Shown here one piece after another: positions 9,205-18,171 of a stretch of 64,000 bases of DNA. The notes under the pieces are model-generated. The model searched no databases and was not told where the DNA came from. It saw nothing but the letters and a program-made list of their open reading frames with translations. A program made the position numbers and the translations under genes. The first letter of the stretch is position 1. Each line of letters starts with the position of its first letter. Source of the stretch: PALSA-1006 sp041660815 (GTDB lineage Bacteria > Pseudomonadota > Gammaproteobacteria > Burkholderiales > Gallionellaceae); the NCBI GenBank assembly GCA_041660815.1, contig JBAZVN010000002.1, positions 186,001 to 250,000 on the forward strand. The letters are read 5' to 3'.

Positions 9205-9993
9205 ATGATTAGTGTTACCAGCGCCCAACTCACCGCTTGGATTGCCGCGTTTATTTACCCGCTGGCACGCATTTTGGCGCTCATCGCTACCGCGCCGATT
9301 CTGGGCAATAAACAAATCCCCATCCGCATTAAAATTGCGCTGGCCATGCTGATGACCTTCATCATTGCGCCCAATATCACTATTCCCGAAGGACTTGATC
9401 CAGCCAGCGCGCAAGGCCAACTGATGCTCATTCAGCAAATTTTAGCGGGTCTGGCCATGGGCTTTACCATGCGACTGATTTTTACCGCAGTTGAGATGGC
9501 GGGTGATCTGGCGGGGATGCAAATGGGCTTGGGATTTGCCAGTTTTTATGATCCGGTCAATGCTTCTTATACGCCGGTTATTGCGCAATTCCTCGGGGTC
9601 ATCGCCGCACTGGCCTTCCTTGCCATGAACGGCCATCTTTTCATGCTGGCTGCTTTGTCGGACAGTTTTCAGGCTTTTCCAATCACTGCGGCATTACCCT
9701 CGGCAGTCGCATTTCGCACTTTGGTGGAATGGGGCTCCACCATTTTTAACCATGCCCTGCAGCTTTCCATGCCCTTGATTGGAACCTTGTTAATTACCAA
9801 TATTGCTTTGGGGATTTTGACGCGCAGCGCACCGCAACTGAATATTTTTGCGATCGGTTTTCCAATTACGTTAACGGTCGGCATAGGTGCGCTGGCGTTA
9901 ACCTTGCCTTATTTGGCGCCCATGCTCGAGCATATCGTCAATGATGGGTTGGAAACGATGCAACGTATTGCCACCCAAATGGGGCGAAAATGA
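9205..9993 (+). CDS. fliR: FliR, flagellar export gate protein
   Basis: Single-copy plug subunit of the export gate. 262 residues with about six membrane segments. Family landmarks are LARILALIATAPILG near the start, MAGDLAGMQMGLGFASFYDP in the middle, and LGILTRSAPQLNIFAIGFP near the C-terminus. Last fli gene of the run; flhB is not seen. It lies 56 bases past the repeat, so it depends on read-through from fliQ or on a promoter within the gap that I could not identify. Confidence 0.97.
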   Translation: MISVTSAQLTAWIAAFIYPLARILALIATAPILGNKQIPIRIKIALAMLMTFIIAPNITIPEGLDPASAQGQLMLIQQILAGLAMGFTMRLIFTAVEMAGDLAGMQMGLGFASFYDPVNASYTPVIAQFLGVIAALAFLAMNGHLFMLAALSDSFQAFPITAALPSAVAFRTLVEWGSTIFNHALQLSMPLIGTLLITNIALGILTRSAPQLNIFAIGFPITLTVGIGALALTLPYLAPMLEHIVNDGLETMQRIATQMGRK

Positions 9994-10018
9994 TCCGTCA
10001 CATTTTCATCGCTTTTTC

Positions 10019-11083
10019 ATGCCAAAAACTACAGTAGTACCCGCAGATTTCTCATCCCGTTTAATAAGCTGGCAACTCGTCCACGGTCGGCACGGCTTGC
10101 CCTGGCAGGGGGCGGACGCCTATCAAATCTGGTTATCCGAAATCATGCTGCAGCAAACGCAAGTGACAACTGTTATTCCTTATTTTCTGCATTTTATTGA
10201 GGTTTTTCCCAATATTGCCAAGCTTGCCGCTGCGACGCAGGAAGAAGTGCTGGCCAATTGGAGCGGACTGGGTTACTACGCGCGTGGACGCAATCTGCAC
10301 CGTGCCGCACAAATTATGGTGGAAAAATTTCACGGTGAATTTCCGCGTAATGTTGAGCAAATTTTAGCGCTTCCCGGTGTCGGACGCTCTACTGCGGCGG
10401 CGATTTGCGCGCTGGCGTTTCAAGAGCGCCGAGCAATTTTAGACGGCAATGTTAAACGGGTATTGGCGCGTTATTGTGGGATTGCGGGTTGGGCCGGGAA
10501 TAAGAAAATCGAAGAGCAGCTTTGGCAACAGGCGGAAGCATTATTGCCTGCCCGTGAAGTGGCCACCTACACTCAGGCACTCATGGATATGGGAGCTTCC
10601 GTGTGCACGCGCAGTCGGCCAAAATGCGCACTTTGCCCGGTGCAAAATGATTGTGTTGCCCTGCTGACCGAGTGCACCGCCAAACTTCCCACGCCGCGCC
10701 CGCGCAAAATTGTTCCGGAAAAGCACGCTAGTTTTTTACTGCTTCTGCACGGCAACGAGATTCTGTTGGAAAAACGTCCCGGAAGCGGCATTTGGGGGGG
10801 GTTATGGTGTTTGCCGCAATTTGATAATGAGCAGGAGGCGATAAGGTGGTTGCAAAGTGACGGGTATCGCCCCGATCAATCCATCCTACCGGCGTTGCCG
10901 CCTTTCACCCATATTTTCACGCACTTCAAATTGCATATCATGCCGCTGCTGTTTCGCTTAACGCATAAACCTCCACAAATACAACAGTCAAATAGCGCTT
11001 GGTTTGGAGTAGAGGAAGCATTGCAAGCCGGTATTCCCACTCCCGTACGCAAACTGCTTAAGCAACTTTCGAATACAGCGTAA
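10019..11083 (+). CDS. mutY: MutY, A/G-specific adenine DNA glycosylase
   Basis: Base-excision repair enzyme that removes adenine mispaired with 8-oxoguanine. The chosen ATG gives 354 residues and places the family start (ISWQLVHGRHGLPWQ) correctly; an upstream in-frame start inside fliR is unlikely. Visible are the helix-hairpin-helix region with LPGVGRSTAAAI, the [4Fe-4S] loop Cys-x6-Cys-x2-Cys-x5-Cys (CTRSRPKCALCPVQNDC), and a C-terminal Nudix-like 8-oxoG recognition domain (LEKRPGSGIWGGLWCLP). MutM, its partner in the GO system, is also in this window. Confidence 0.97.
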   Translation: MPKTTVVPADFSSRLISWQLVHGRHGLPWQGADAYQIWLSEIMLQQTQVTTVIPYFLHFIEVFPNIAKLAAATQEEVLANWSGLGYYARGRNLHRAAQIMVEKFHGEFPRNVEQILALPGVGRSTAAAICALAFQERRAILDGNVKRVLARYCGIAGWAGNKKIEEQLWQQAEALLPAREVATYTQALMDMGASVCTRSRPKCALCPVQNDCVALLTECTAKLPTPRPRKIVPEKHASFLLLLHGNEILLEKRPGSGIWGGLWCLPQFDNEQEAIRWLQSDGYRPDQSILPALPPFTHIFTHFKLHIMPLLFRLTHKPPQIQQSNSAWFGVEEALQAGIPTPVRKLLKQLSNTA

Positions 11084-11090
11084 TTTAGTT

Positions 11091-11696
11091 TTAGGCTTTT
11101 TCTCCCCACGGTTTAATCAGCGATTGCGTCACCCCCAAGTGGTCCAATATTCGCGCCACCACAAAATCCACCATATCTTGTACGCTTTGCGGATGATGAT
11201 AAAACCCCGGATTGGGCGGCATAATGACCGCACCCGCATGGGAAAGTTTGAGCATATTTTCCAAGTGAATTGCCGAGAACGGCATCTCGCGCGGTGCCAA
11301 AATCAGCGTGCGTTTTTCCTTGAGCATCACATCGGCGGCGCGTGCAATGAGATCGTCACCGATGCCGGCCGCGATTTTGCCCAGAGTAGCCATGGTGCAT
11401 GGACAGATCACCATGGCATCGCCGGGGTTAGAACCGGAAGCCATAGGCGCATACCAATCCTGAATGCCGAATACTTTCAGTTCCCCGCTAAATTTTCCGA
11501 AATGTTCTGCAAACATTTGCTGAGCGTCCTGTGGACGATTGGGCAAGGTGAAATCCAGCTCCTGCTTGGCGACAATCTGCGCGGCTTGCGTATACACAAG
11601 ATGCACGCGCTGTTCGCTTTGCAGCAGGCATTCGAGCAAACGTATGCCGTAGGGTAGGCCGGAAGCACCGGTAAAGGCGAGAGTGATTGTTTTCAT
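11091..11696 (-). CDS. ubiX: UbiX, flavin prenyltransferase
   Basis: Makes prenylated FMN from FMN and dimethylallyl phosphate, the cofactor of UbiD decarboxylase in ubiquinone synthesis. 201 residues from the ATG that begins MKTITLAFTGASG; a longer frame upstream lacks family similarity. Motifs include the FMN-binding TGASGLPYG, the APMASGS loop, MVICPCTMATLGKIAAGI, RTLILAPREMPFS, and the PPNPGFYHHP segment near the end. Convergent with mutY, 7 bases between stops. Confidence 0.96.
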   Translation of the reverse strand: MKTITLAFTGASGLPYGIRLLECLLQSEQRVHLVYTQAAQIVAKQELDFTLPNRPQDAQQMFAEHFGKFSGELKVFGIQDWYAPMASGSNPGDAMVICPCTMATLGKIAAGIGDDLIARAADVMLKEKRTLILAPREMPFSAIHLENMLKLSHAGAVIMPPNPGFYHHPQSVQDMVDFVVARILDHLGVTQSLIKPWGEKA

Positions 11697-11724
11697 AGGT
11701 ATTTTAGGTTGAATCTGTGCGAAT

Positions 11725-12315
11725 CTACGTAATCGGCGGACAATCGGCATTAGACGCGATAAACCGCGCTGCAATTATTCCGTTTATCGTACCAAATACC
11801 AAGGCAGCAGCGGCAAAAATAGGCAGTAAATAAGCAATGCCGCTGTGCGGAATAAGCCAAAGATAGACCACCAGCATTTGTCCGGCAATATGGGCAAAGG
11901 CAGCAAGGATGCTGTGGGTAACGCAGCCAAACCAGCGCTGCGGCAAGTGTCTGCTCGCGGCCAGGACGAGCAGGCTTAATAGCGCACCCACTAGGCTTAA
12001 GAAAAATCCGGGCGCTAAAAAACTGCCCATTAATAAACTTCCGGCCACCACGCGCAACAGTGAAACCCAAGCCGCTGCGCGCCAGCCATAACGTGCCAGC
12101 ACGATAAGCACCACAATGTTTGCAAGTCCGGGTTTAACGCCGGGTAAGGGCGAGGGAATCGCAGCTTCCAGTACGGTCAGGCCAAGCGCAACAGCAGCCA
12201 TACGCGCGATGTGATGATCTTCTGCACTGGCACTAAGTAGGATCGAAGCTGGGGGTTTTCCGTCCCCCGCCCCCCGTCCCCCGTCCCCGCCAAATTTAGT
12301 AGTTAAGGCTGTCAT
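11725..12315 (-). CDS. Gx-transporter / HepI-like membrane protein
   Basis: Integral membrane protein of the family named heptaprenyl diphosphate synthase component I or Gx transporter. The substrate is not known here. 196 residues. The landmark PSPLPGVKPGLANIVVLIVL is present, then about five hydrophobic segments with many Gly and Ala. The NusG-domain-II protein that normally accompanies this family lies directly upstream and overlaps it by 20 bases. The first about 30 codons include a run of G tracts (minus strand, 12263-12289) coding for a Gly-rich, poorly conserved leader, so the true start could be nearer the ARMAAVALG segment. Confidence 0.8.
   Translation of the reverse strand: MTALTTKFGGDGGRGAGDGKPPASILLSASAEDHHIARMAAVALGLTVLEAAIPSPLPGVKPGLANIVVLIVLARYGWRAAAWVSLLRVVAGSLLMGSFLAPGFFLSLVGALLSLLVLAASRHLPQRWFGCVTHSILAAFAHIAGQMLVVYLWLIPHSGIAYLLPIFAAAALVFGTINGIIAARFIASNADCPPIT
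12263..12289 (-). other. G-tract cluster, possible G-quadruplex
   Basis: On the minus strand four runs of four to six G are separated by one- or two-base spacers (AC, AC, C), inside the first codons of the Gx-transporter gene. Such an arrangement fits the G-quadruplex consensus and could affect initiation or slip during replication. Function is inference only. Confidence 0.55.
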
Positions 12316-12670
12316 ATTTTTTTGGACCGCCGGTTAATTCGATACTCACTTGATTAGGCAGGCAAATTGCGATTTCACCGGCATTTTTCAACCATCCCTG
12401 ACGTACGCAATATTGACGCGGACTGGGATCCGAGGTGATGCGTGCTTGATGATTTTGAATGCTGATAATGCTGCTGCCGAGCGGACCAGGAACACTAATC
12501 TCGGCATTTTCCAAAAGGGAAACTTCGCGAAAGATTTTGCCGCCACTGCGGATGATGGCCTTATCCGCAGTGGCGCCCGACCATAGCGCCATAGCCAACC
12601 AAACGACACTGATTAAGCCGGCCAGGACGGTAAAATAATCGCCGACTTTCAATGGATAAAGCACAAACAC
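12296..12670 (-). CDS. NusG domain II-containing protein
   Basis: Small secreted or membrane-anchored protein of unknown role. 124 residues. One N-terminal membrane segment (YFTVLAGLISVVWLAMALWS) precedes a compact beta domain resembling the second domain of NusG, with the conserved CVRQGWLKNAGEIAICLPN segment, as seen in this family. The pairing with the Gx transporter is widespread and suggests they act together. It starts 3 bases after the rapZ stop. Confidence 0.82.
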   Translation of the reverse strand: MFVLYPLKVGDYFTVLAGLISVVWLAMALWSGATADKAIIRSGGKIFREVSLLENAEISVPGPLGSSIISIQNHQARITSDPSPRQYCVRQGWLKNAGEIAICLPNQVSIELTGGPKKYDSLNY

Positions 12671-12673
12671 GGT

Positions 12674-13519
12674 TTAAGTGTGTTGTGAAAGTTCGCGATG
12701 CCGTACGATAATTTGCTGTTCGGCTTGAAAATGTTTAGCCAGCTTTTCGACCAGATAAACTGAACGATGTTGTCCGCCGGTACAGCCGATTGCCACAGTG
12801 AGATAGTTTCGATTGTCGGCGATGTAACAGGGTAGCCAATGGGCAATAAAAGTACGGATATCGAGGCACATTTTCTCAACGCGTTCAATATTTTCGAGGA
12901 ACTCAATCACCGCTTCATCCTGTCCGGTAAGCGGACGCAGCTTTTCGTTATAGTGCGGATTGGGTAAACAACGCACATCAAATACCAAATCGGAATCCAA
13001 CGGTATGCCATATTTGAAACCGAAAGATTGGAACAGCAGCGTCAATTTGGAACGATCAACCTGTACAAAATCTTTTACCCAAAAACGCAGGGTATTGGCA
13101 CTGATGTCACTGGTGTCAATGCGATGACCTATGCTGCCAATTTCCGTGAGAAATTCCCGTTCGCGTTGTACACATTCGGGCAAGGTCATTTTGTCATCAC
13201 TCAGCGGGTGGCGGCGGCGAGTTTCAGAAAAGCGTTTTACCAGCGTGTCGGTTTGGGCGTCTAAAAACAGCAAGTGAACATCCACTCCGTTCTGTTTGAG
13301 CTGATCGATGTAGTGCGGCAATTCGTGCATGCTGATACCGCTGCGGGCATCAATACTCACCGCACACAAGTTGTGCCCGGATTCTTGCAGATTAGCGATC
13401 AGCGCGGGAAGCAATTGCACCGGAAGATTGTCCACGCAATAGTAATCACTATCTTCCAGCACTTTGAGCGCCACACTTTTGCCGGAACCGGAAAGTCCGC
13501 TGATGAGGAATAGCTTCAC
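12674..13519 (-). CDS. rapZ: RapZ, RNase adapter / nucleotide-binding protein
   Basis: In enterobacteria RapZ senses glucosamine-6-phosphate and guides RNase E to the sRNA GlmZ. In betaproteobacteria it is linked to the nitrogen PTS, though the exact target is not shown here. 281 residues. N-terminal Walker A GLSGSGKS at residues 8-15, the DYYCVDNLP motif, a Walker B-like region (VHLLFLDA), and the C-terminal effector domain with DIRTFIAHWLP and AIGCTGGQHRSV. Overlaps the hprK stop by 4 bases. Confidence 0.97.
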   Translation of the reverse strand: MKLFLISGLSGSGKSVALKVLEDSDYYCVDNLPVQLLPALIANLQESGHNLCAVSIDARSGISMHELPHYIDQLKQNGVDVHLLFLDAQTDTLVKRFSETRRRHPLSDDKMTLPECVQREREFLTEIGSIGHRIDTSDISANTLRFWVKDFVQVDRSKLTLLFQSFGFKYGIPLDSDLVFDVRCLPNPHYNEKLRPLTGQDEAVIEFLENIERVEKMCLDIRTFIAHWLPCYIADNRNYLTVAIGCTGGQHRSVYLVEKLAKHFQAEQQIIVRHRELSQHT

Positions 13520-14457
13520 AGCTGTTCCGACATCTGCCGATCATGGCGCGCAATAAATTCCTGCATGGTGTCAATGCCGCGCATCTGTAATACAAAGTTT
13601 CGCGCCGCTGCTTCTACCAGTACAGCCAGATTACGTCCCGCCATCACCGGAATACTGACGGTGCTGATTTGCACCCCCAGAATTTCCTGAAAGCTGGCAT
13701 TAAATGGCAGGCGTTCCATTTTGGATAAATCACCATTGGTGGGGCGCTGCAAATGTACAATCAGTTTTAAACTCTTTTTCCGGCGTACCGCAGTTTCGCC
13801 GAACATGGTGCGAATATTTAACACGCCCAAACCGCGCACCTCAAGAAAGTCGCGCAATAATTCCGGGCAGCGACCTTCCAGTGTTTCCGGTGAAATTCGA
13901 TAAAGTTCAGTGACATCATCGGCAACCAAGCCGTTACCGCGGGTAATCAATTCCAAAGCCAGCTCGCTTTTTCCCACGCCGCTGTCACCGGTAATCATTA
14001 CGCCCACGCCCAATACATCGAGAAACACCCCGTGCCGGGTGGTCGACTCTGCTAATTCTTTGACAATGTAATGCCGCACCATCCACATCAAATGCACGCT
14101 ACTCTGCGGAGAGCGGAATAATGGGGTACTGGTTTGGTTTGCGTAAGCAATGAGTTCGGGTGGAACCTCTTCTACACCGGCTAAAATAAAGCACATTGAG
14201 CCGGAGGTTCGCAGTTGCGCAAAGGCTTCGCCCAAGGCGGCAGGATCAAGATTGCGCAAATAGTCCAGCTCGGTGTTGCTGATAACTTGCACCCAATTGG
14301 GGTGAATAATATTCAGGTGGCCAATCAGGCCCATATCGGAGGCGTTAACGATGTCGCTATCCAATACGCGATCAGCGCCGTCACTGCCCGCCACCCAAAC
14401 TAAATCAAGGCGTTCTTGCTTGTCTTGAAACAGCTTTTGAATATTGACCTGAGCCAT
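13516..14457 (-). CDS. hprK: HprK, HPr kinase/phosphorylase
   Basis: Bifunctional enzyme that phosphorylates or dephosphorylates Ser-46 of HPr and so tunes carbon and nitrogen PTS signalling. 313 residues. The C-terminal catalytic domain has the P-loop GDSGVGKS at 157-164 and the family signature LEVRGLGVLNIRTMFGE. Betaproteobacteria keep hprK next to ptsN and rapZ, as here. No ptsH is present in the window. Four bases separate its start from the ptsN stop. Confidence 0.97.
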   Translation of the reverse strand: MAQVNIQKLFQDKQERLDLVWVAGSDGADRVLDSDIVNASDMGLIGHLNIIHPNWVQVISNTELDYLRNLDPAALGEAFAQLRTSGSMCFILAGVEEVPPELIAYANQTSTPLFRSPQSSVHLMWMVRHYIVKELAESTTRHGVFLDVLGVGVMITGDSGVGKSELALELITRGNGLVADDVTELYRISPETLEGRCPELLRDFLEVRGLGVLNIRTMFGETAVRRKKSLKLIVHLQRPTNGDLSKMERLPFNASFQEILGVQISTVSIPVMAGRNLAVLVEAAARNFVLQMRGIDTMQEFIARHDRQMSEQL

Positions 14458-14460
14458 TAT

Positions 14461-14916
14461 TTAAGCTCTCCACTCCGAGAACATTTTATGAATGTCGGCG
14501 GGATCATTGCTGGCAATTAAACGTTCGCGAAAGGCGGTATTGCTAAACATTTGCGCCAACTCGCCCAGTAGTTGCAAATGTAAATCCGTTGCGCGCTCGG
14601 GTACCAACAGAACAAAAATTAAATTTACAGGCAAGCCATCCGGGGCATCGAAAGGAATAGGATTCTCGGTTTTAATAAAAGCGGCAACCGCATCGCGCAG
14701 ATTTTTTATACGTCCATGCGGAATTGCCACGCCCTGGCCAAGGCCGGTTGAGCCGAGCTTTTCCCGGGCAAAGAGACTGTCGAATACTTGGCTGCGCGAC
14801 AGTTTTTGGGAGTTTTCAAACAGCAGGCCCACACGTTCGAATACACGTTTTTTACTGGCAGACTCTGCATCCAGTAATATGTTTTCCAACGGAAGAATTT
14901 TGCTAATCAGGCTCAT
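14461..14916 (-). CDS. ptsN: PtsN, nitrogen PTS EIIA component
   Basis: EIIA-Ntr protein that takes phosphate from the PtsP/PtsO relay and controls targets such as potassium transport. The start MSLISKILPLENILL gives 151 residues and matches the family; a longer frame adds 14 unsupported residues. The phosphorylated histidine is His-67 in GVAIPHGRI. The gene is upstream of hprK and rapZ in the same direction. Confidence 0.96.
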   Translation of the reverse strand: MSLISKILPLENILLDAESASKKRVFERVGLLFENSQKLSRSQVFDSLFAREKLGSTGLGQGVAIPHGRIKNLRDAVAAFIKTENPIPFDAPDGLPVNLIFVLLVPERATDLHLQLLGELAQMFSNTAFRERLIASNDPADIHKMFSEWRA

Positions 14917-15088
14917 CTTTTTTGGCACCAAAACTAAAAAATTGGGGCGATTATGCATCGCCCCGGTAATTAATCGGTCAAACTAGTTTAGTCTCGCGCG
15001 AATAAATTTAACGCTTAATAAACAATATGTTGCGCGCAGCGCGGGCGTAAAATCCATCGCCGGATGTCTGCGGCTAAATAGCTTGAAA

Positions 15089-15412
15089 TTATTCGACAAC
15101 TGCATGCTTGCCGGTACTGTCATGACGTCGTGCATTATTTTTTTCTTTATGCTTGAGTACCTGACGATCCAACGATTCGATCAGGGCATCAATCGCCACA
15201 TACAAATTGCTGTCCGAAGTTTCGGCAACAATTGTTTTACCGCTCAGATGCAAGCTTGCTTCAGCCTTTTGTTCAAGCTTATCCACGGACAGGATAACGT
15301 TTACATCAATCACGTTGTCAAAATGACGTTTCACTTTGTCTAGTTTCGAAGTGACATGTTCACGGATTGCTGGGGTAATTTCAAGATGACGTCCGGTGAG
15401 GTTGAGGTTCAT
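15089..15412 (-). CDS. hpf: HPF, short ribosome hibernation-promoting factor
   Basis: Small protein that binds the 30S subunit and drives 100S ribosome formation in stationary phase. 107 residues, the short (gamma/beta) type without the dimerisation extension. Landmarks are NLTGRHLEITPAIREHV, KLDKVKRHFDNVIDVNV and DLYVAIDALIESLDRQV-like text (here NLYVAIDALIESLDRQV). It follows rpoN directly, the common arrangement in proteobacteria. Confidence 0.95.
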   Translation of the reverse strand: MNLNLTGRHLEITPAIREHVTSKLDKVKRHFDNVIDVNVILSVDKLEQKAEASLHLSGKTIVAETSDSNLYVAIDALIESLDRQVLKHKEKNNARRHDSTGKHAVVE

Positions 15413-15429
15413 GGCCTGCTCCTTTATGG

Positions 15430-16845
15430 TTAGAGGGATTTACGAAGATTCACCGGGAGAATATTTAACAACTCCCGGTATTTTGCCACGGTACGCCGGG
15501 CAACCAATATGCCCTGCTGTGCCAGGATTTCAGACATGCGACTGTCGGTGAGGGGATGACTGGTGTCCTCTTCACTGACCAGTTGCTTGATTAATGCGCG
15601 AATGGCGGTGGAAGAACACGCGCCGCCCGCCTCGGTAGACAGTCCGCTACCGAAAAAATATTTAAGTTCATAAATGCCGCGCGGTGTAAGCATAAATTTT
15701 TGTGTGGTGACGCGCGAAATAGTGGATTCATGTAATTCAAGCTGATCGGCAATTTCCCGCAACACCAGCGGGCGCATGCCGATGTCACCGTGTTCAAAAA
15801 ACTGGCGCTGCCGTTCAACAATCGCCTGTGACACACGTAGAATTGTATCAAAACGCTGCTGTAAATTCTTGATAAACCAGCGTGCCTCCTGTAACTGACC
15901 GGCCATTTGTTGCGAACTTTGCTCATCGCGGCGCTGCATAATGTTTGCATAAATTTGATTGATGCGCAGGCGAGGCATGGCTTCATGGTTAAGCCGAGCT
16001 TTCCAGGTGTTGCCCTCGCGCGTCACCAGTACATCGGGAACGACATAACCGGCCGCACGCTGTTCATAGCGGTTGCCCGGCTTTGGCTGCAGATGCAAAA
16101 TCAGCTCTTGTGCGCAGCGCAACGCTGCATCGTCACAGTGTAATAATTTTTTTAATTTACTGAAATCATGGTTGCCCAATAGCGGCAAATGCAGGGTGAC
16201 AATACTTAATGCCAAATCGCGTCCCGGAACATCTTCGGGAAGTGCCTGTAGTTGTAACGCCAGACATTCACTCAGGTTGCGCGCTCCGATACCCGGTTCG
16301 TCGAGATGTTGCAACTGCACAAGTGCTGTTTCAATATCATCCTGTGTAATATCCAATTCGGCTGGCAACATGGCCAGAATTTCATCCAGCGGTTGCGACA
16401 GGTAACCATTGTCATCCAGCGCATCTATTAGCAGGCAAATTAATTGTTTATCCCGAGAGTCCAGCTGACTTAAATTTACCTGCCAGATTAAATGTTCGCG
16501 CAAATTGGGTCGTTCTGCCGCCACTTCAGAATATCCGTCATCTTCATCATCCGAAATGCCCGAAGCGGTAAAAGTGGGCTCAGCCCAGTCTTTTTCCGAG
16601 GAATGAGTGTCGTTGTCTTCGCCGGTTTTGGTTTCGGTTGTGGCGCTGGCGGCGGGGGCATCACCGTGTGCATAAGGCTGAAAAACATCCTCTTCCTCGC
16701 GTTCCAAAAATGGGTTTTCATCGAGTAGGCGGGCAGTTTCCTGATTAATTTCCAATGTGGAAAGCTGTAATAGTTTGATAGCCTGCTGCAACTGGGGCGT
16801 AAGCGTCAGTTGTTGGGATTGTCTAAGTTGAAGTGCTGCTTTCAT
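15430..16845 (-). CDS. rpoN: RpoN, RNA polymerase sigma-54 factor
   Basis: Alternative sigma factor for enhancer-dependent promoters (nitrogen control, often flagella). 471 residues. The Gln-rich activator-interacting N-terminus is clear (LRQSQQLTLTPQLQQAIKLL), then an acidic linker, the core-binding domain, and the RpoN box ARRTVAKYRE at residues 449-458. A sigma-54 promoter for torF-glnK-amt lies about 6 kb away in this window. Upstream neighbours are the lpt genes; downstream hpf. Confidence 0.98.
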   Translation of the reverse strand: MKAALQLRQSQQLTLTPQLQQAIKLLQLSTLEINQETARLLDENPFLEREEEDVFQPYAHGDAPAASATTETKTGEDNDTHSSEKDWAEPTFTASGISDDEDDGYSEVAAERPNLREHLIWQVNLSQLDSRDKQLICLLIDALDDNGYLSQPLDEILAMLPAELDITQDDIETALVQLQHLDEPGIGARNLSECLALQLQALPEDVPGRDLALSIVTLHLPLLGNHDFSKLKKLLHCDDAALRCAQELILHLQPKPGNRYEQRAAGYVVPDVLVTREGNTWKARLNHEAMPRLRINQIYANIMQRRDEQSSQQMAGQLQEARWFIKNLQQRFDTILRVSQAIVERQRQFFEHGDIGMRPLVLREIADQLELHESTISRVTTQKFMLTPRGIYELKYFFGSGLSTEAGGACSSTAIRALIKQLVSEEDTSHPLTDSRMSEILAQQGILVARRTVAKYRELLNILPVNLRKSL

Positions 16846-16869
16846 TTTTACGCTTGAATGTGTCGGGCT

Positions 16870-17592
16870 TTATAGCTTGAAATTTTCGCCGAGATAGACT
16901 TTTCTCACGCCTTCATTATAGATGATTTCTTCGGGCTTGCCTTCCGCCATTACCGAGCCCGCGTTGATAATGTACGCGCGATCACAAATCCCCAATGTTT
17001 CCCGAACGTTATGGTCGGTGATTAAAACTCCGATGTCCCGCTCTTTAAGGAATTGAATGATTTTCTGAATATCCAGCACGGCAATGGGATCCACACCGGC
17101 AAAGGGTTCGTCCAATAATATAAAGCGCGGATTGGTTGCCAAAGCGCGTGCTATTTCCACGCGGCGACGTTCCCCACCGGATAAGCTGAGCGCCTGATTA
17201 TTGCGGATATGCGAGATATGCAAATCATTTAATAGCGCTTCAAGTCTTTCATCTCGTTCTTCAGCCGAAAAATCTTGCAGTTCCAAGACCGCCATAATGT
17301 TTTCTGACACACTTAAACGGCGGAAAATAGATGCTTCCTGGGGTAAGTAACCCAAACCAAGTCGCGCACGCCGGTGAATAGGTAAGTGCGTAACATCCTG
17401 ATTGTCAATTAAAATACTCCCTTCATCCGCGGCCACCAGGCCAACAATCATATAGAAGCTGGTGGTTTTCCCTGCCCCATTGGGGCCCAGTAGTCCCACC
17501 ACTTCACCACTTCTAACCGACAATGAAACGTCATGCACCACGGTGCGCGAGCGGTAACTTTTTTTCAGGGTTTTGGTATGCAGTTCACTCAT
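16870..17592 (-). CDS. lptB: LptB, LPS export ABC transporter ATPase
   Basis: ATPase of the LptB2FG complex that pulls lipopolysaccharide out of the inner membrane. 240 residues. Walker A GPNGAGKTTSF, signature LSGGERRRVEIARAL, Walker B RFILLDEPFAGVDP and switch histidine in LITDHNVRETL are all intact. Co-directional with lptA (3 bases upstream) and lptC. Confidence 0.98.
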   Translation of the reverse strand: MSELHTKTLKKSYRSRTVVHDVSLSVRSGEVVGLLGPNGAGKTTSFYMIVGLVAADEGSILIDNQDVTHLPIHRRARLGLGYLPQEASIFRRLSVSENIMAVLELQDFSAEERDERLEALLNDLHISHIRNNQALSLSGGERRRVEIARALATNPRFILLDEPFAGVDPIAVLDIQKIIQFLKERDIGVLITDHNVRETLGICDRAYIINAGSVMAEGKPEEIIYNEGVRKVYLGENFKL

Positions 17593-17595
17593 GAA

Positions 17596-18171
17596 TTATT
17601 TTGTGAATTTTCCAGCGGGAGCGATAGTATTTTTTTGCTCATCATTGTTTGAGGGGCTAGTTTGTCCCGCTTTATTCTTGGGCTGAATAACGGCACTGAC
17701 GCGCCCCGAACTCGAACTACCGCTGACATGAAATATTTCGGTTAACGTGCTGTAAGTAATATGATTTCCGCGTACTTCGTCTTTGTCGCGTTTTACTCGC
17801 GCTTGCTCAAAAAAATTTACGGTTTCATTGCTTGTGTTGTATTCAATGCGCTCTCCGTAACCTTCCACATATTCATTTACACCGTCGCGCTTTTGCTTGA
17901 AGCTGGCGAGCCGACCGGTCGCCACACAAAATTTATTGCCATTGGCATCTTCAGTCACCACCAGTTTTTCCGCAATAAAATGCAATGTTCCCTGAGTCAA
18001 CTCTACATTGCCTTCAAACGTGCTAACACGCTGGGCATCATCCACATTAACGCGATCCGATTCGATATGAATGGGCTTTTCCCGATCCGCTTTTTCGGCA
18101 TAGGCGGGCGTCAGCAGGCTAAAGAGTAGCGTGGCGAATATTACTAATAATTTATTTGGGCGGCGGTTCAT
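17596..18171 (-). CDS. lptA: LptA, periplasmic LPS-transport protein
   Basis: Periplasmic bridge protein that carries lipopolysaccharide from LptC to LptD. The start giving MNRRPNKLLVIFATLL provides a normal signal peptide ending at AYA; an ATG 15 bases upstream is possible. An OstA-like beta-jellyroll follows (IHIESDRVNVDDAQRVSTFEG, cut here to its conserved opening), with a flexible Gln/Asn/Lys-rich tail. Overlaps the end of lptC, which supports co-translation. Confidence 0.94.
   Translation of the reverse strand: MNRRPNKLLVIFATLLFSLLTPAYAEKADREKPIHIESDRVNVDDAQRVSTFEGNVELTQGTLHFIAEKLVVTEDANGNKFCVATGRLASFKQKRDGVNEYVEGYGERIEYNTSNETVNFFEQARVKRDKDEVRGNHITYSTLTEIFHVSGSSSSGRVSAVIQPKNKAGQTSPSNNDEQKNTIAPAGKFTK

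Noticed and set aside
11124..11657. Long open frame opposite ubiX
   Set aside because: No family similarity; it mirrors ubiX codons on the other strand, which has clear motifs.
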